From the NCBI RefSeq assembly GCF_030503435.1, contig NZ_JAUKPO010000029.1:1-64000 (forward strand): a stretch of 64,000 nucleotides of DNA, read 5' to 3'. This stretch comes from Rhodocytophaga aerolata (GTDB lineage Bacteria; Bacteroidota; Bacteroidia; Cytophagales; 172606-1). Shown piece after piece: positions 12,701 through 21,225 of this stretch. Within the stretch, counting starts at the first letter, position 1; every line of letters begins with the position of its first letter. A model generated the notes under the pieces. It made no database searches. It saw only the letters and a program-made list of their open reading frames with translations, and was not told the DNA's origin. A program made the translations under genes and the position numbers.

Positions 12701-13125
12701 CCATAGACAGGAATTAAACTTTCATCGAACTTGGGGATTGCCGGACGCACTTTGCTGTAGGCGTAGGCAACAAAGGAGAGAAAAGCATACAGGTATTTAA
12801 CTGCTGCCAATGCTTCCTGTTCGGTAGGAGCTGTTTTGTGTGCGGCGCTATTTCCCACTCGGCGGATGTAGTTGAGGTTATCAAACATGGCCGGAAGTAG
12901 GTTATTTTTGAAACTCTGCTCGAAGAGCAGGTTACTGAGACTGTTTTCATAAGGCCGCTTCAGGCTGCTGTCGTTATCGTAAAGCCATTTTACGCTTGTT
13001 TCAAGGCTGATGCGGCTATAAAAAGAGGAAGTGCGGGGAGCAGTTTTAGCATGTTTCTCTGCCTCCCGCGCATGTGTATAAAGCTCCTGCCATTCCGCCT
13101 GTAAAAAGTCAAAGTTTGAACTCAT
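9730..13125 (-). CDS. hsdR: Type I restriction enzyme R subunit (HsdR)
   Basis: An 1131-aa restriction and translocase subunit of a type I system; with HsdM and HsdS it would cleave DNA lacking the host methyl mark. Residues 1-125 form an N-terminal helical DUF4145-like domain, followed by a coiled coil at about 145-195. The HSDR_N nuclease core shows D254 and E269-x-K271 (ALVEAKRT). The helicase motor has Walker A MATGSGKT at 381-388, a DEAH box (IIIDEAHRS), GLTATP, DMLDTGVDVPEV and motif VI QMVGRGTR. The C-terminal part resembles EcoEI-type R subunits. Length is normal and the frame is intact. Its start overlaps the stop of the PLD gene by 4 bp, so it is separated from hsdM/hsdS by three non-RM genes, which is an unusual order. 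Confidence 0.95.
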   Translation of the reverse strand: MSSNFDFLQAEWQELYTHAREAEKHAKTAPRTSSFYSRISLETSVKWLYDNDSSLKRPYENSLSNLLFEQSFKNNLLPAMFDNLNYIRRVGNSAAHKTAPTEQEALAAVKYLYAFLSFVAYAYSKVRPAIPKFDESLIPVYGAVDKTLDELQALEKRLALQQEELKRKEELLKNSEAELEKLQKQLEEIQVRKAENQQVPFTAELPYSEAETRRLFINLLLRESGWDPKGPNTHEYPVKGMPVSTNPSGNGYVDYVLWGDDGLPLALVEAKRTLKDPREGQHQAKLYADCLEKMTGQRPVIFYTNGFQTYLWDDTFYPPRTVQGFYTKDELQWIVNSRKERKDLSKMTINKAIADRYYQQEGIRRVTEAFANKARYALLVMATGSGKTRTAAALVDLLMKAGWVRRVLFLADRNALVRQAKNSFSQYLPHLSLVDLTKEKEVSTSRMVFSTYPTIMNRIDGVRTGDSRFYSVGHFDLIIIDEAHRSVYMKYKAIFDYFDALLIGLTATPKAEVDKNTYELFELRDGDPTYAYEVGQAVADKYLVPPKAISVPIRFPREGIRYNQLSEKEKAEYELTFRDEETGELPEEIDSSALNNWLFNKDTVDKALAYLMENGLKVEGGDKLGKTIIFARNHKHALFIAVRFDKMYPKYNGHFLKVIDNYDTYQDTKALDLLDNFSEKNKYPQIAVSVDMLDTGVDVPEVVNLVFFKPVKSKSKFWQMVGRGTRLSKDLFGPGLDKQFFYIFDLCENFEFFDSFPEGVELAQQESLTQRMFRARLQLAEMLREDIYQEENHQKVRKELLDSLYKSIASLSEENFVVRQHWQYVREYKNRSRWDNLSKTDLLDINRELSFLPQAEEEDEGAKRFDILLINLQLAINTSNARQQNYIDRIQNIANGLSKKNNIPVIATQMPLIRQIRKDDFWQGVSIPQLEQIRQKLRELVKFIDPKEQPILYTNFTDTISQVTERDIIPLKSGLPHYRLRVERFVQENFNHITISRLRTNQAITLQELEELERILFDGVERGTKEDFQKEFGTDKPISVFIRNLVGLDVNAAKNAFSEFLSAGNLRADQIKFIDTIISHLSVNGIIDRSMLFEPPFTDINSNGVQGVFPQDDVQRLLKIIDTINGNAVVA

Positions 13126-15800
13126 GAATATTGAATTTTCTTAAATTCTTTTTTGCTAGGTAAAACCGAGCCATCAGCTATATTGTACCATCCATCCATT
13201 AAGAATTCCTTAGCTTCGCAATTGTACTCATGCCCTGGATGCACCAATTTTATAAATCTTATTTCTTTCGTTGGATCCTTTGGTGATAGTACATCAGCTA
13301 TAATACCATATCCTTTGGTAGATGAAAAATAAAAGGAACCTTTAGAAAGCTGTGGCTGATTGACTTTTGAATATAACATTTTCTTGTATCTGGTTTCACA
13401 TCCTTTCACCACATTCAATGCTTTTTCAATTAAAAAATTTTGAATCTGTTTGCTTTTAAGTTTTCTAAACTCTTTCGAGAAGTTTGGCTGATATTCTCCT
13501 AAATAATTTCGTGCATTGTAATGAAGTATCTCTACCCAATCGCTAAGTTGTCTGGTGTACGAAGTGCTCTGGTATACCACCGATAAGCTGATAAGCGTTT
13601 TTGTCAGTGCTATTTGTTTGTATAATTCCTGCTTCCTACTTAAGTACGGATCCTCTAGTTTAACAAACCCTTTAGAACCTGCACAATAAAGCATGAATTT
13701 ACCTATTACATCAAGAGCTAAAGGGGCAAAGCTATCGTAATTCTCATATTTACCGCTCTTGGAAAGCCACACTTCTTTTTTATTGTTTTTAATATTTTCT
13801 GCATCAGTACTTTTATTGATTTCCTGATCTACAAGATCCAGGAGCACATGCAGCACAATCAAATACATAGAAAGATCGGCAATGCTCAATTGATATTCTT
13901 TCTTTGCATCATGGTTGATTAAAGTATAGCCATAATTCGAGAAGAAATCTATGTTGCGTTTCTTTTGTCTGCTAATCATTTTTTCATCCCACTTAGAGCC
14001 AAACTCCCTGATATTTTCTCTTTCAGTGGATAGGTTCTGGAGTTCAAAAGTCGCTTGCTCTTCTTCCTCGTCTTGGTAGGCTTCTTTTTCTTTTACTTCA
14101 TTAAACAACTTCAGTATGGCATCTGCAATTCTAATTGAATGATGTTGGCTGATCAATTTTTTTATATCTGGTGAAGCTTCAGAGGAAAGGAGTTGGTTAA
14201 ATTCATCATATGTGAGAGAAGAAATATTCTCCTCATTTTCATTATCCTTCAAAAAGGTGATTTTACTAGTATAATTCTTCTCATCAACTGATATTTGAGT
14301 ATTACTATTGTAAGCTTGAATAGAGTGATAATATTCTATTAACTCAAAAGGGTTGCTCCAGCCATTCTCAATGCTGCTGATCAATCTGATTAACCGTTGG
14401 TTTTCTGGGGATGGATTAGTTTTATGCAGTTGCTCAACATCATGCACCACTTGTTTATTTGAAATAGGCTTGCCAGTAGTATCAAACAACTGCACATAAG
14501 CTAATAAGCTAATATCTATTTTTTTATCGATTACAATGTTAATAAGCTTCTCACTAGTGGTTAGCTGAGTTACTTTAGAGAGCTCATTTCCTGCTTTATT
14601 AAAGATGCCAATTACAAACTCCTTTAAGTAGATGGCTTTAGATAAATGAATTTCTACTGACCGGCCCATTCGGTCTACAGTAAGCAAACAGGTTAATTTA
14701 TTAACTCTTTCTTTTTCTGAGTTGTCTTTGAAAAAGTGTTCGTTAAGCTTCAGATCTCTTATATCTATAGGTTTACTTTTAAGCTGTATACCTAGTTCAT
14801 CCAAGTAGCTTCGCTTACTTCTGCTCCTTTTTAGAAGATAGGAAGCTTCCTCATTTGCACCTGGTTTTTCCAGGTCTCCCAAAGCAGCTATAGTAGCATT
14901 CGAGCTTCCAACTAAACAATATTCATAATCAGTTGTGAAGAAATGAAACAACTTGGCATGCTGCACTTTTTTTTCTTTCTCTCCTATAGCCTTGAAAGCA
15001 TCTTTCCACAGATAAAAATTAATATTAGATTTTTCATCAATATCAACTGGTGGATTACCATAGTTATCCTGCAAAATAACCCGGACATTGGCATTTGGAA
15101 ATAACTGGGATAACATTAACAACGCCTTCCCATTGCTGTCATAAAAAGGGGCTAATACAGTAATCTCTGTAACCTCTTTTTTGGGAAGCAGCGTATATAA
15201 ACCTTTCAGAATGGAAAGATTTGGAGCACTACCTAAGAAAGCCACATCTGTTTTCTCGTCCAGTTTAAAAAAATTAGGTTCGCTCTGATTTTTCGCATGC
15301 TCTAGCAAAGAGCAGTTCTTTTTCATCCAGTTGAGTTTCTGCCTGGAAATACCTTCAATTGGCTTGTATAATCTTTCAATATAATGCCAGACCTGATGCA
15401 GCAGAGGAAGTAGCGAATGATCTTTGATGTTGATGTAGTAAGCTCCCCATAGTTCATAGTTCTTTCCGTGTCCGGAACTGGTTAAATTACCTGAACCAAT
15501 CAGGAACAAAGCTTCTTCATATCCTAGAAACAAGTTGATTTTTGGGTGAAATACACCCTTGCAACTTATTCCATTGATTGCGTACGTACTTGCCAGTTGC
15601 CTTAGGTTACTTGTAAACGCACCTAAATTATTATCCAGCATCTGCTCATCTACCAGGACAGATATGTTGTAGATCCCTTTAGACCGAAGCGTACGTACTG
15701 CTTGCTCTTCCAGGAAATAAAAATCTATAGAATAGCTGGTCAGAATACAGGAATGAAATTTTCCATTTGGAATTTCATTGAATAATTTTCTCTGCTCCAT
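13122..15800 (-). CDS. Phospholipase D-fold protein with two HxK motifs
   Basis: An 892-aa protein with a PLD-type nuclease fold in its first 330 residues. HPK at 85-87 is followed by GSGNLT at 102-107, and HAK at 281-283 is followed by GSSNAT at 298-303. These are two HxK half-sites that would combine into one active site. The remaining 560 residues are helical and unrecognised. PLD-fold nucleases recur in defence loci (for example DrmC in DISARM), acting on DNA or limiting self-damage. It starts 3 bp after the preceding 529-aa gene and overlaps hsdR by 4 bp (ATGA), so all three are translationally coupled. The role in this array is inferred. Confidence 0.85.
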   Translation of the reverse strand: MEQRKLFNEIPNGKFHSCILTSYSIDFYFLEEQAVRTLRSKGIYNISVLVDEQMLDNNLGAFTSNLRQLASTYAINGISCKGVFHPKINLFLGYEEALFLIGSGNLTSSGHGKNYELWGAYYINIKDHSLLPLLHQVWHYIERLYKPIEGISRQKLNWMKKNCSLLEHAKNQSEPNFFKLDEKTDVAFLGSAPNLSILKGLYTLLPKKEVTEITVLAPFYDSNGKALLMLSQLFPNANVRVILQDNYGNPPVDIDEKSNINFYLWKDAFKAIGEKEKKVQHAKLFHFFTTDYEYCLVGSSNATIAALGDLEKPGANEEASYLLKRSRSKRSYLDELGIQLKSKPIDIRDLKLNEHFFKDNSEKERVNKLTCLLTVDRMGRSVEIHLSKAIYLKEFVIGIFNKAGNELSKVTQLTTSEKLINIVIDKKIDISLLAYVQLFDTTGKPISNKQVVHDVEQLHKTNPSPENQRLIRLISSIENGWSNPFELIEYYHSIQAYNSNTQISVDEKNYTSKITFLKDNENEENISSLTYDEFNQLLSSEASPDIKKLISQHHSIRIADAILKLFNEVKEKEAYQDEEEEQATFELQNLSTERENIREFGSKWDEKMISRQKKRNIDFFSNYGYTLINHDAKKEYQLSIADLSMYLIVLHVLLDLVDQEINKSTDAENIKNNKKEVWLSKSGKYENYDSFAPLALDVIGKFMLYCAGSKGFVKLEDPYLSRKQELYKQIALTKTLISLSVVYQSTSYTRQLSDWVEILHYNARNYLGEYQPNFSKEFRKLKSKQIQNFLIEKALNVVKGCETRYKKMLYSKVNQPQLSKGSFYFSSTKGYGIIADVLSPKDPTKEIRFIKLVHPGHEYNCEAKEFLMDGWYNIADGSVLPSKKEFKKIQYS

Positions 15801-15803
15801 AGC

Positions 15804-17393
15804 TTATTCCTGATTTAAAATTTTATATCCATTTTTTGTAAGCTGCCCATCGGAATTAATTAGACGTAAGTCAGTCATAAATTTTCTGAGAGTAGAAAGT
15901 CTCGGTGAGGTAAGTGCAGGCCCTATATTTTCTAACCAGAGAAGATGATTATCCTCTAGCATTAGCTTCAAAACATTGTCCTCTCCTGAACCCATCTTTT
16001 CATAGGCGACAAATAAATGGCGGTTTATAATCCAGTAATACACTTTTTCAATAAAAGTTGCTATTTCAAGGTATTTGTTTTGACCGACTAATTCTCGTAG
16101 AGCTACCACAGCATTACCTGTTCTTATCAGATCCAGATCTTGAGCATACTCCTGTAAAGGTGTTAAGTCCTTTTCATTCTCCTGAAACAGAGAAATAAGA
16201 GTTAGGATATTTAAAGCAATGATATCTGCTAAGTTTATATCTGCTAAGTCCATATCTGATACTTCTTCAGTTAAAGCATATAAATAATCTACCGTATATC
16301 CCTTTCTCTGACATAGCACAATTGAATCCTGAACTGTAATAGTAGTTTGTGTATCAAGCTTGTATTTATTTCTTAACACATCAAGCACTTCCGCCTGTGT
16401 TTCCTGGATATACTCATTTACCCGGATGGGCACAGAAATAGCTTCTAATTTGAGTAACATTGCCCATAGAATGGATTCTAAAGCATAATGTGTAAATTCA
16501 TTTAGTTCGTAATAATACCATCCATATGCTGCTTCACTGCATAAACTCTTTTCTGTTGAACCTTTGGTATGATAAAGGTAATAAGGCATATAAACTTGCC
16601 TTTGTGGATTATTTAAATGATCTAAGAAAAGCTTAATGCTCTGCTTACGCAAGGAGAGTGGTTTGCCTGATAATGTAAAATCATTATCTTCGCCCAGGAA
16701 CATAGTAAAGTAAAAATGCCATTCTTCTGTGCCTGTAATCTCCTTGGATAAGGAGAAGCCAGTAAGTTCTTCTGCCTGATTAGAATTAAGCTTACCTTCT
16801 TTTACAATAGAAAGGAACAATGATCTCTCATGGGGAGATATACTTTTATTATAGGCATCGGCAAGGTGTTTGCCTTTTTCACTTCTCCTTATGAACTTGC
16901 TCCTCTCATATGTTTCTACTAATCCTAAATTATGGAGAGAACCAAAAAAATATTGCCCAAAAGCACCTGAATCAGATTGCCAGTATGTATCATTGTTGCC
17001 TTTTACTGTGTCAGCCCCTTTTGCTATATCATAATAACCATTGTCACCGGTTCCGTTTTGTATAGCTTTCTTGGCAAACGTACTTCCACTGACATTCTGT
17101 TCTTTGGGTTCATTCAGGGACATGATAAATGCTAACAGAAGTTCTGCTCTCCGGATGTAGTTGTACTGAGCGGTAGCACTGTCTTTAAAGCCTGCCTGGT
17201 TATGATACTCTTCCAGCACCCAAAGGTAAAACCCGTAATACCGGATGCGCTGAGTAAGATTGGTTAACCCAGGTAAAAGTTTACTAAAGACTACGACGGA
17301 ACTATTCTGAATACCCAAAGGATCTCTCCCTTTTTTAGTATCACTGCTTTGCGCCCAAAAGGGTGCAACATAGCTACCAGGCTGATAAGGCAT
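15804..17393 (-). CDS. Unknown 529-aa protein coupled to the PLD gene
   Basis: A 529-aa protein I do not recognise. It is soluble, mostly helical by composition, and has no signal peptide, Walker motif or metal cluster. The N-terminus contains conserved-looking aromatic and glycine positions (PGSYVAPFW, RIRYYGFYLWVLEEY), which suggests a definite folded family. It is encoded 3 bp before the PLD gene, so the pair probably works together. A 73-bp gap separates it from the membrane-protein gene upstream. Confidence 0.75.
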   Translation of the reverse strand: MPYQPGSYVAPFWAQSSDTKKGRDPLGIQNSSVVVFSKLLPGLTNLTQRIRYYGFYLWVLEEYHNQAGFKDSATAQYNYIRRAELLLAFIMSLNEPKEQNVSGSTFAKKAIQNGTGDNGYYDIAKGADTVKGNNDTYWQSDSGAFGQYFFGSLHNLGLVETYERSKFIRRSEKGKHLADAYNKSISPHERSLFLSIVKEGKLNSNQAEELTGFSLSKEITGTEEWHFYFTMFLGEDNDFTLSGKPLSLRKQSIKLFLDHLNNPQRQVYMPYYLYHTKGSTEKSLCSEAAYGWYYYELNEFTHYALESILWAMLLKLEAISVPIRVNEYIQETQAEVLDVLRNKYKLDTQTTITVQDSIVLCQRKGYTVDYLYALTEEVSDMDLADINLADIIALNILTLISLFQENEKDLTPLQEYAQDLDLIRTGNAVVALRELVGQNKYLEIATFIEKVYYWIINRHLFVAYEKMGSGEDNVLKLMLEDNHLLWLENIGPALTSPRLSTLRKFMTDLRLINSDGQLTKNGYKILNQE

Positions 17394-17466
17394 AAAATAA
17401 AAAATGAAAAAAGTATTGCTTATATGAATACTAAATTATTGCCTGTTGTATCCTTTGAAGTACTTT

Positions 17467-18243
17467 TTATTCTACTATTGTAGTGGTATCTATTTTAAGG
17501 TGTATTTGTTGAGAAATATACTCCATTACTGGCCTATCCTTGTTCTGCATGTGGTAGCGGAGACTTTCTTTGGTATCCCATACATAGCCATCTTTGAAAG
17601 CAATCTCGTAGTAAGGTAAGGTATCGGTGCGGCTTTGTGTGGTGCGTCGGTGGTCTATATAGGAAAGCCTGGTAATATCTTGCAAGGAATAGTGCTTTTC
17701 ACGGACATCCAGTAGGGGATTAATCACCAAGGTATCTCCTTTGATGCCGGCATACCAGTCGTAGCCGATGAGAAGGGTGATAATGCCTGCAAAGAGGCCA
17801 AATAGCACCAGGCCATTCATTACTCGCTTGCCATCCATACCATATTGCTGGCTACTGGCTTCGTAGAGCAGGGCATATTTACGGCCCATAATGCGCCTCA
17901 TCATGGCTGAAATAAAGTACAGCGATAAGGAAAAGCCAAAGGCCATGCCGGGCCAGATCAGGCAGAGTTCCATAAAAGGAAATGCCTGCTCAAATTGCTG
18001 CCTGGGGAAAGGAATAAGTTTAGTTAATCGGTAAAGAAAATCAGTTGCCAGAAATACACAGCCAGTGAGAACTGGAACTATCACTAGGGCAGCTATCCAG
18101 TTGTAGCGGTTGAGCTGCGGTTTTAGCAGCTCCATTTCGCCAGGGGTAAACTTGCGGAAGCTCTCCTCCGACTTGTGCGGAAACAGTAGTGGTAAAAGCA
18201 GGAGCAGGAGTGCAGTTAATAGTTCGGCCCAGAATTGCCCCAT
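17467..18243 (-). CDS. Four-helix membrane protein in the defence array
   Basis: A 258-aa integral membrane protein with hydrophobic segments at about residues 6-21, 49-70, 92-114 and 143-161. A C-terminal soluble tail of roughly 95 residues looks beta-rich, somewhat like bacterial PH domains. It begins 3 bp after the hsdS stop and is thus part of the same transcript. Type I RM loci do not normally carry a membrane protein; in other defence systems such proteins are often membrane-disrupting effectors or anchors. No family is recognised, and the effector idea is inference only. Confidence 0.7.
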   Translation of the reverse strand: MGQFWAELLTALLLLLLPLLFPHKSEESFRKFTPGEMELLKPQLNRYNWIAALVIVPVLTGCVFLATDFLYRLTKLIPFPRQQFEQAFPFMELCLIWPGMAFGFSLSLYFISAMMRRIMGRKYALLYEASSQQYGMDGKRVMNGLVLFGLFAGIITLLIGYDWYAGIKGDTLVINPLLDVREKHYSLQDITRLSYIDHRRTTQSRTDTLPYYEIAFKDGYVWDTKESLRYHMQNKDRPVMEYISQQIHLKIDTTTIVE

Positions 18244-18246
18244 GAG

Positions 18247-19518
18247 TTAAAACAAATTTAATTGCATGGACTTAGATAAAACTGATTCCTCTACAACACC
18301 AATTTCTGCTTCCACTAACTCCTTCTCAAACAATTCTCCACGAAAGGCTTTTTGTAATAATGTATTGAATAGATCTTCTGATTTCTTCAAGCTTTGCTCT
18401 GCTTTTGTTTTCTGGCTTTCTATATTCTTTAAGGTTTGGACAAAGTTTTTTTGTAATTCGATAGGTGGTAATGGTATTTCAATGTTTTTCATGATTCCAA
18501 CATTGACAATATCCATAGTTCCACCTCTAGAAACATTTTCTATCTGATTTCGGACACCCTGAGATTGAAGTAGTTTTTTTAAAAATACAGGTAAAACCAA
18601 ATTTGTATTTAGAGTAATTTTCATGAGACGAGGATTAATAATACCGGGTTCAAAATTTTCTGGAACTATACTAATTTTCCCATAAGTACCTACTAAACTT
18701 ATTAAAATGTCTCCGGCTTGTATCCTACAACTTTCTAAACTTCTATATTTAGCCTCATCTATGTAATATTCTCCAAAACTTAAGTCATCTCTAATGACTT
18801 GTTCTTGTCCATAAATTTTGTACCCTTTAGCAACATAAAATTCTTTCTTCAAGGCAGAACCAAAAGGGCCAGCTTTGATACTGTATTTATCTTTAGAAGC
18901 AACTTCTTCAATTCGGTATATCGGCCAACACTTCTCATTCCTGGCAGGATCACCAAATATCTCCAAAAACACAGATTGGGTAAGTGCTTCGTACTTGGCA
19001 ACCAGCTGGCGGTTTAGCTGACGGATACGGTCGGCTTTGTCCAGTACGGCTGCAATGCGCTTCTGCTCTTGGAGGGAAGGGAGGGGGATTTCAACCTTAG
19101 ACAAAATTGCTTTTGAAATTTCTTTAAATGTTGATCCTGTTCCTAAAGAAACAAGATACCCTTTCATCCATTTAAGGCAAAAGAATAAATAAAGAGAATC
19201 AACAGAATCGTTGGGTATCAAAGATTTAAATCCTTGATTTGTACACATCTCTACTGTATTTATTGCTAAATGTCCAATAGGAGCCCTAGAACTTAGTAAG
19301 ACAGAATTCTTTGGCAGTAGTACAGTAGAGCAACTATCATAGCCTGCCTTAGTGATTTTTTCAGGTGCATCATGGATATAAGGTGTATCCAAATCAGTTA
19401 AATCTTTAGGAGTTACCCAAGGAATAGTACCATTCCAGTATTCAGAGACAGGTCTACTAGGCGTTGATCCAGAAATGATTTCACAGCAATCAGATAACTT
19501 AACTAATTGATATTTCAT
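18247..19518 (-). CDS. hsdS: Type I restriction-modification specificity subunit (HsdS)
   Basis: A 423-aa DNA-recognition subunit. It has two target-recognition domains, each followed by a helical spacer. The first half ends in the conserved region IPLPSLQEQKRIAAVLDKAD near residues 145-165. The second half repeats it as IPLPPIELQKNFVQTLKNI. It recognises the bipartite target for the HsdM/HsdR complex. The start overlaps the hsdM stop by 4 bp (ATGA), as expected for co-translated type I subunits. The frame is intact. Confidence 0.95.
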   Translation of the reverse strand: MKYQLVKLSDCCEIISGSTPSRPVSEYWNGTIPWVTPKDLTDLDTPYIHDAPEKITKAGYDSCSTVLLPKNSVLLSSRAPIGHLAINTVEMCTNQGFKSLIPNDSVDSLYLFFCLKWMKGYLVSLGTGSTFKEISKAILSKVEIPLPSLQEQKRIAAVLDKADRIRQLNRQLVAKYEALTQSVFLEIFGDPARNEKCWPIYRIEEVASKDKYSIKAGPFGSALKKEFYVAKGYKIYGQEQVIRDDLSFGEYYIDEAKYRSLESCRIQAGDILISLVGTYGKISIVPENFEPGIINPRLMKITLNTNLVLPVFLKKLLQSQGVRNQIENVSRGGTMDIVNVGIMKNIEIPLPPIELQKNFVQTLKNIESQKTKAEQSLKKSEDLFNTLLQKAFRGELFEKELVEAEIGVVEESVLSKSMQLNLF

Positions 19519-20459
19519 CCTAAAAGCTCCTCCAAATCTATAAGTTCTCTTCTTCTTTTTTCATCCAAATTTTTAATGTCTGCTATGATTTGATGTGGCT
19601 TATCATAGCTTTGAACTGTATAAACTGTTTCTTTGTAGCGGTTAATAGACAAATCATAAGTATTGGCTTGAATATCTGCAACTGGTACAAAGAAAGATTT
19701 ATCTGTCCGCAGCCTTTCCTTTTCAGCCTCCAGGTTTTGCCAGCGTTGCAGGATATCAGGTATATCATTTTGGGTTATCGGCTGGCGTTTATCATCCAGA
19801 GACAAACCATCGGCCTGCATATCATAGAACCAAACTTTGTTGGTACCACCGGAACTGGTTTTGGTAAAAATGAGGATAGCCGTACTTACCCCGGCATAGG
19901 GCTTAAACACACCAGAAGGCATAGAAATCACTGCTTCTAGCTTCTGCTTCTCAATAATTTCTTTGCGGATAGCCACATGAGCGGTAGAAGAGCCAAACAG
20001 CACGCCATCAGGCACAATCACGGCTGCCCTTCCACCAGTTTTCAGAAGCCGCAGCATCAGGGCTAAAAACAACAACTCAGTCTTTTTGGTCTTTACCACC
20101 CGCAGCAGTTTATCATCTACCGAGTCGTAATCCAGGGAACCCTTAAATGGAGGGTTGGCCAGAATCAGAGTGAACCTTTCTATTACATCTGCACTGACTT
20201 TGGAAAGGGCATCCTTGTCTACCAAGTTCGGGTTTTCAATGCCATGCAAGGTCATATTCATGGCCCCAATCCGGATCATGGTAGCATCAAACTCAAAACC
20301 ATTGAACATACGGCTATTGAAGTGTACCTTCAGTTCTGCTTTGTGGAACATCTCCGGGTAATGCTCCCGCACATATTCCCCGGCTGCTACCAGGAAGCCT
20401 GCCGAGCCAAAGGAAGGATCGCAAATGGTATCTTCCGGCTTTGGCTGCATCATATCCAC
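19515..20459 (-). CDS. hsdM: Type I methyltransferase HsdM, C-terminal (catalytic) part, separated by a frameshift
   Basis: A 314-aa fragment carrying the N6-adenine methyltransferase core. SAM motif I appears as DPSFGSAGFL and catalytic motif IV as NPPF, followed by PDGVLFGSS and the usual HsdM C-terminus. The annotated start is a GTG inside the family segment IIKFIVDMM. The same frame continues upstream through that segment, so this is not a natural N-terminus. The missing N-terminal part lies at 20467-20976 in another frame. On its own this piece lacks the HsdM_N dimerisation domain. Confidence 0.85.
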   Translation of the reverse strand: MDMMQPKPEDTICDPSFGSAGFLVAAGEYVREHYPEMFHKAELKVHFNSRMFNGFEFDATMIRIGAMNMTLHGIENPNLVDKDALSKVSADVIERFTLILANPPFKGSLDYDSVDDKLLRVVKTKKTELLFLALMLRLLKTGGRAAVIVPDGVLFGSSTAHVAIRKEIIEKQKLEAVISMPSGVFKPYAGVSTAILIFTKTSSGGTNKVWFYDMQADGLSLDDKRQPITQNDIPDILQRWQNLEAEKERLRTDKSFFVPVADIQANTYDLSINRYKETVYTVQSYDKPHQIIADIKNLDEKRRRELIDLEELLG

Positions 20460-20466
20460 TATAAAC

Positions 20467-20976
20467 TTAATAATTGGGGGTACGGAACTGCCCGTTTTGT
20501 CCCGCAGAGGCTATTTTAGAAAGCAAGTATTCATACAAATCACCTTTGGTATCTCGATCTTCCATAGGTATAGCTGAAATCATGCTCACCACCCGCTCCA
20601 GCAGGTTAGGCGTAGGAATCATAAAGGTAGCCCCTTTCATGTACCGGGCATATGTGCTATTTTCATGAGCTGCCAGCTCCTTCATAAAGTTAAACACCCC
20701 TTTGTCCTGTATCATCAGGCGGTACATTTCTTCGGCATCCAGGTTCTTGAACCGGCTCCAGCGTAAGGGGTATTGTTCGGGTGTGAATATAGGATCTTCA
20801 ATGGGTTTGCCAGTAATATTGGCTTTGTTTTCCTTCAGCGTATGCAGTTCGTCCAGCCGCTTAATAAATAAAAGATAAGTAATTTGTTCAATTACCGTTA
20901 GTGGGTTGGCAACTCCTCCGGACCAGAAAGCTTCCCACAGCCGGTCTATTTTTGAGCGTAATTCTCCTGTAAGCAT
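20467..20976 (-). CDS. hsdM: Type I methyltransferase HsdM, N-terminal part, ends at a frameshift
   Basis: A 169-aa fragment with the HsdM_N helical domain (LWEAFWSGG, LLFIKRLDELH, DLYEYLLSKIASAGQNGQFR). It breaks off after GQFRTP, exactly where intact HsdM proteins continue into a segment like RHIIKFIVDMM. The coding strand has a run of five C (20476-20480) at the junction. After it the frame needed for IIKFIVDMM is +1, and the current frame reads NY then stop. Relative to the remembered family consensus FRTPRHIIKF, about five nucleotides are missing. Dropping one C or adding two would also restore the frame. Confidence 0.85.
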   Translation of the reverse strand: MLTGELRSKIDRLWEAFWSGGVANPLTVIEQITYLLFIKRLDELHTLKENKANITGKPIEDPIFTPEQYPLRWSRFKNLDAEEMYRLMIQDKGVFNFMKELAAHENSTYARYMKGATFMIPTPNLLERVVSMISAIPMEDRDTKGDLYEYLLSKIASAGQNGQFRTPNY

Positions 20977-20982
20977 GAAAAA

Positions 20983-21225
20983 TTATTTAATTTTTTGTTT
21001 TTGCATTAAATCTTTGAACCAAAGTAAGATTTCAAGTAAGGCATTAAACTGGCTTTTTAATGCGTAATGAGAAGCAGTTCCCATGTAATGATGCACTCCA
21101 GCTTTACTTGTAGTTTTTTGTAAACAGCGGGCAAGATAATAAATATGTACAGGCATATATGCAGTTTCAGGCGATTTAAACTCTTCGTATCCTAAAGTAT
21201 GATTAAATGTAGGTTCTCCTGCTAA
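20983..21225 (-). other. C-terminal fragment of the broken receiver protein
   Basis: An open frame of about 80 codons without its own start, beginning LAGEPTFNHTLGYEEF. It includes AYMPVHIYYLARCLQ and HHYMGTASHYALKSQF and ends LMQKQKIK at the stop 20983-20985. Its protein-like composition and exact abutment with the preceding fragment show that it is the displaced C-terminus rather than intergenic DNA. Confidence 0.6.

Noticed and set aside
66-15800. DISARM locus, because of a DUF1998 helicase, a PLD protein and an adenine methyltransferase
   Set aside because: DISARM has separate DrmA and DrmB proteins, whereas here helicase and DUF1998 are one 2076-aa protein with a large unknown partner; Druantia type III fits better.
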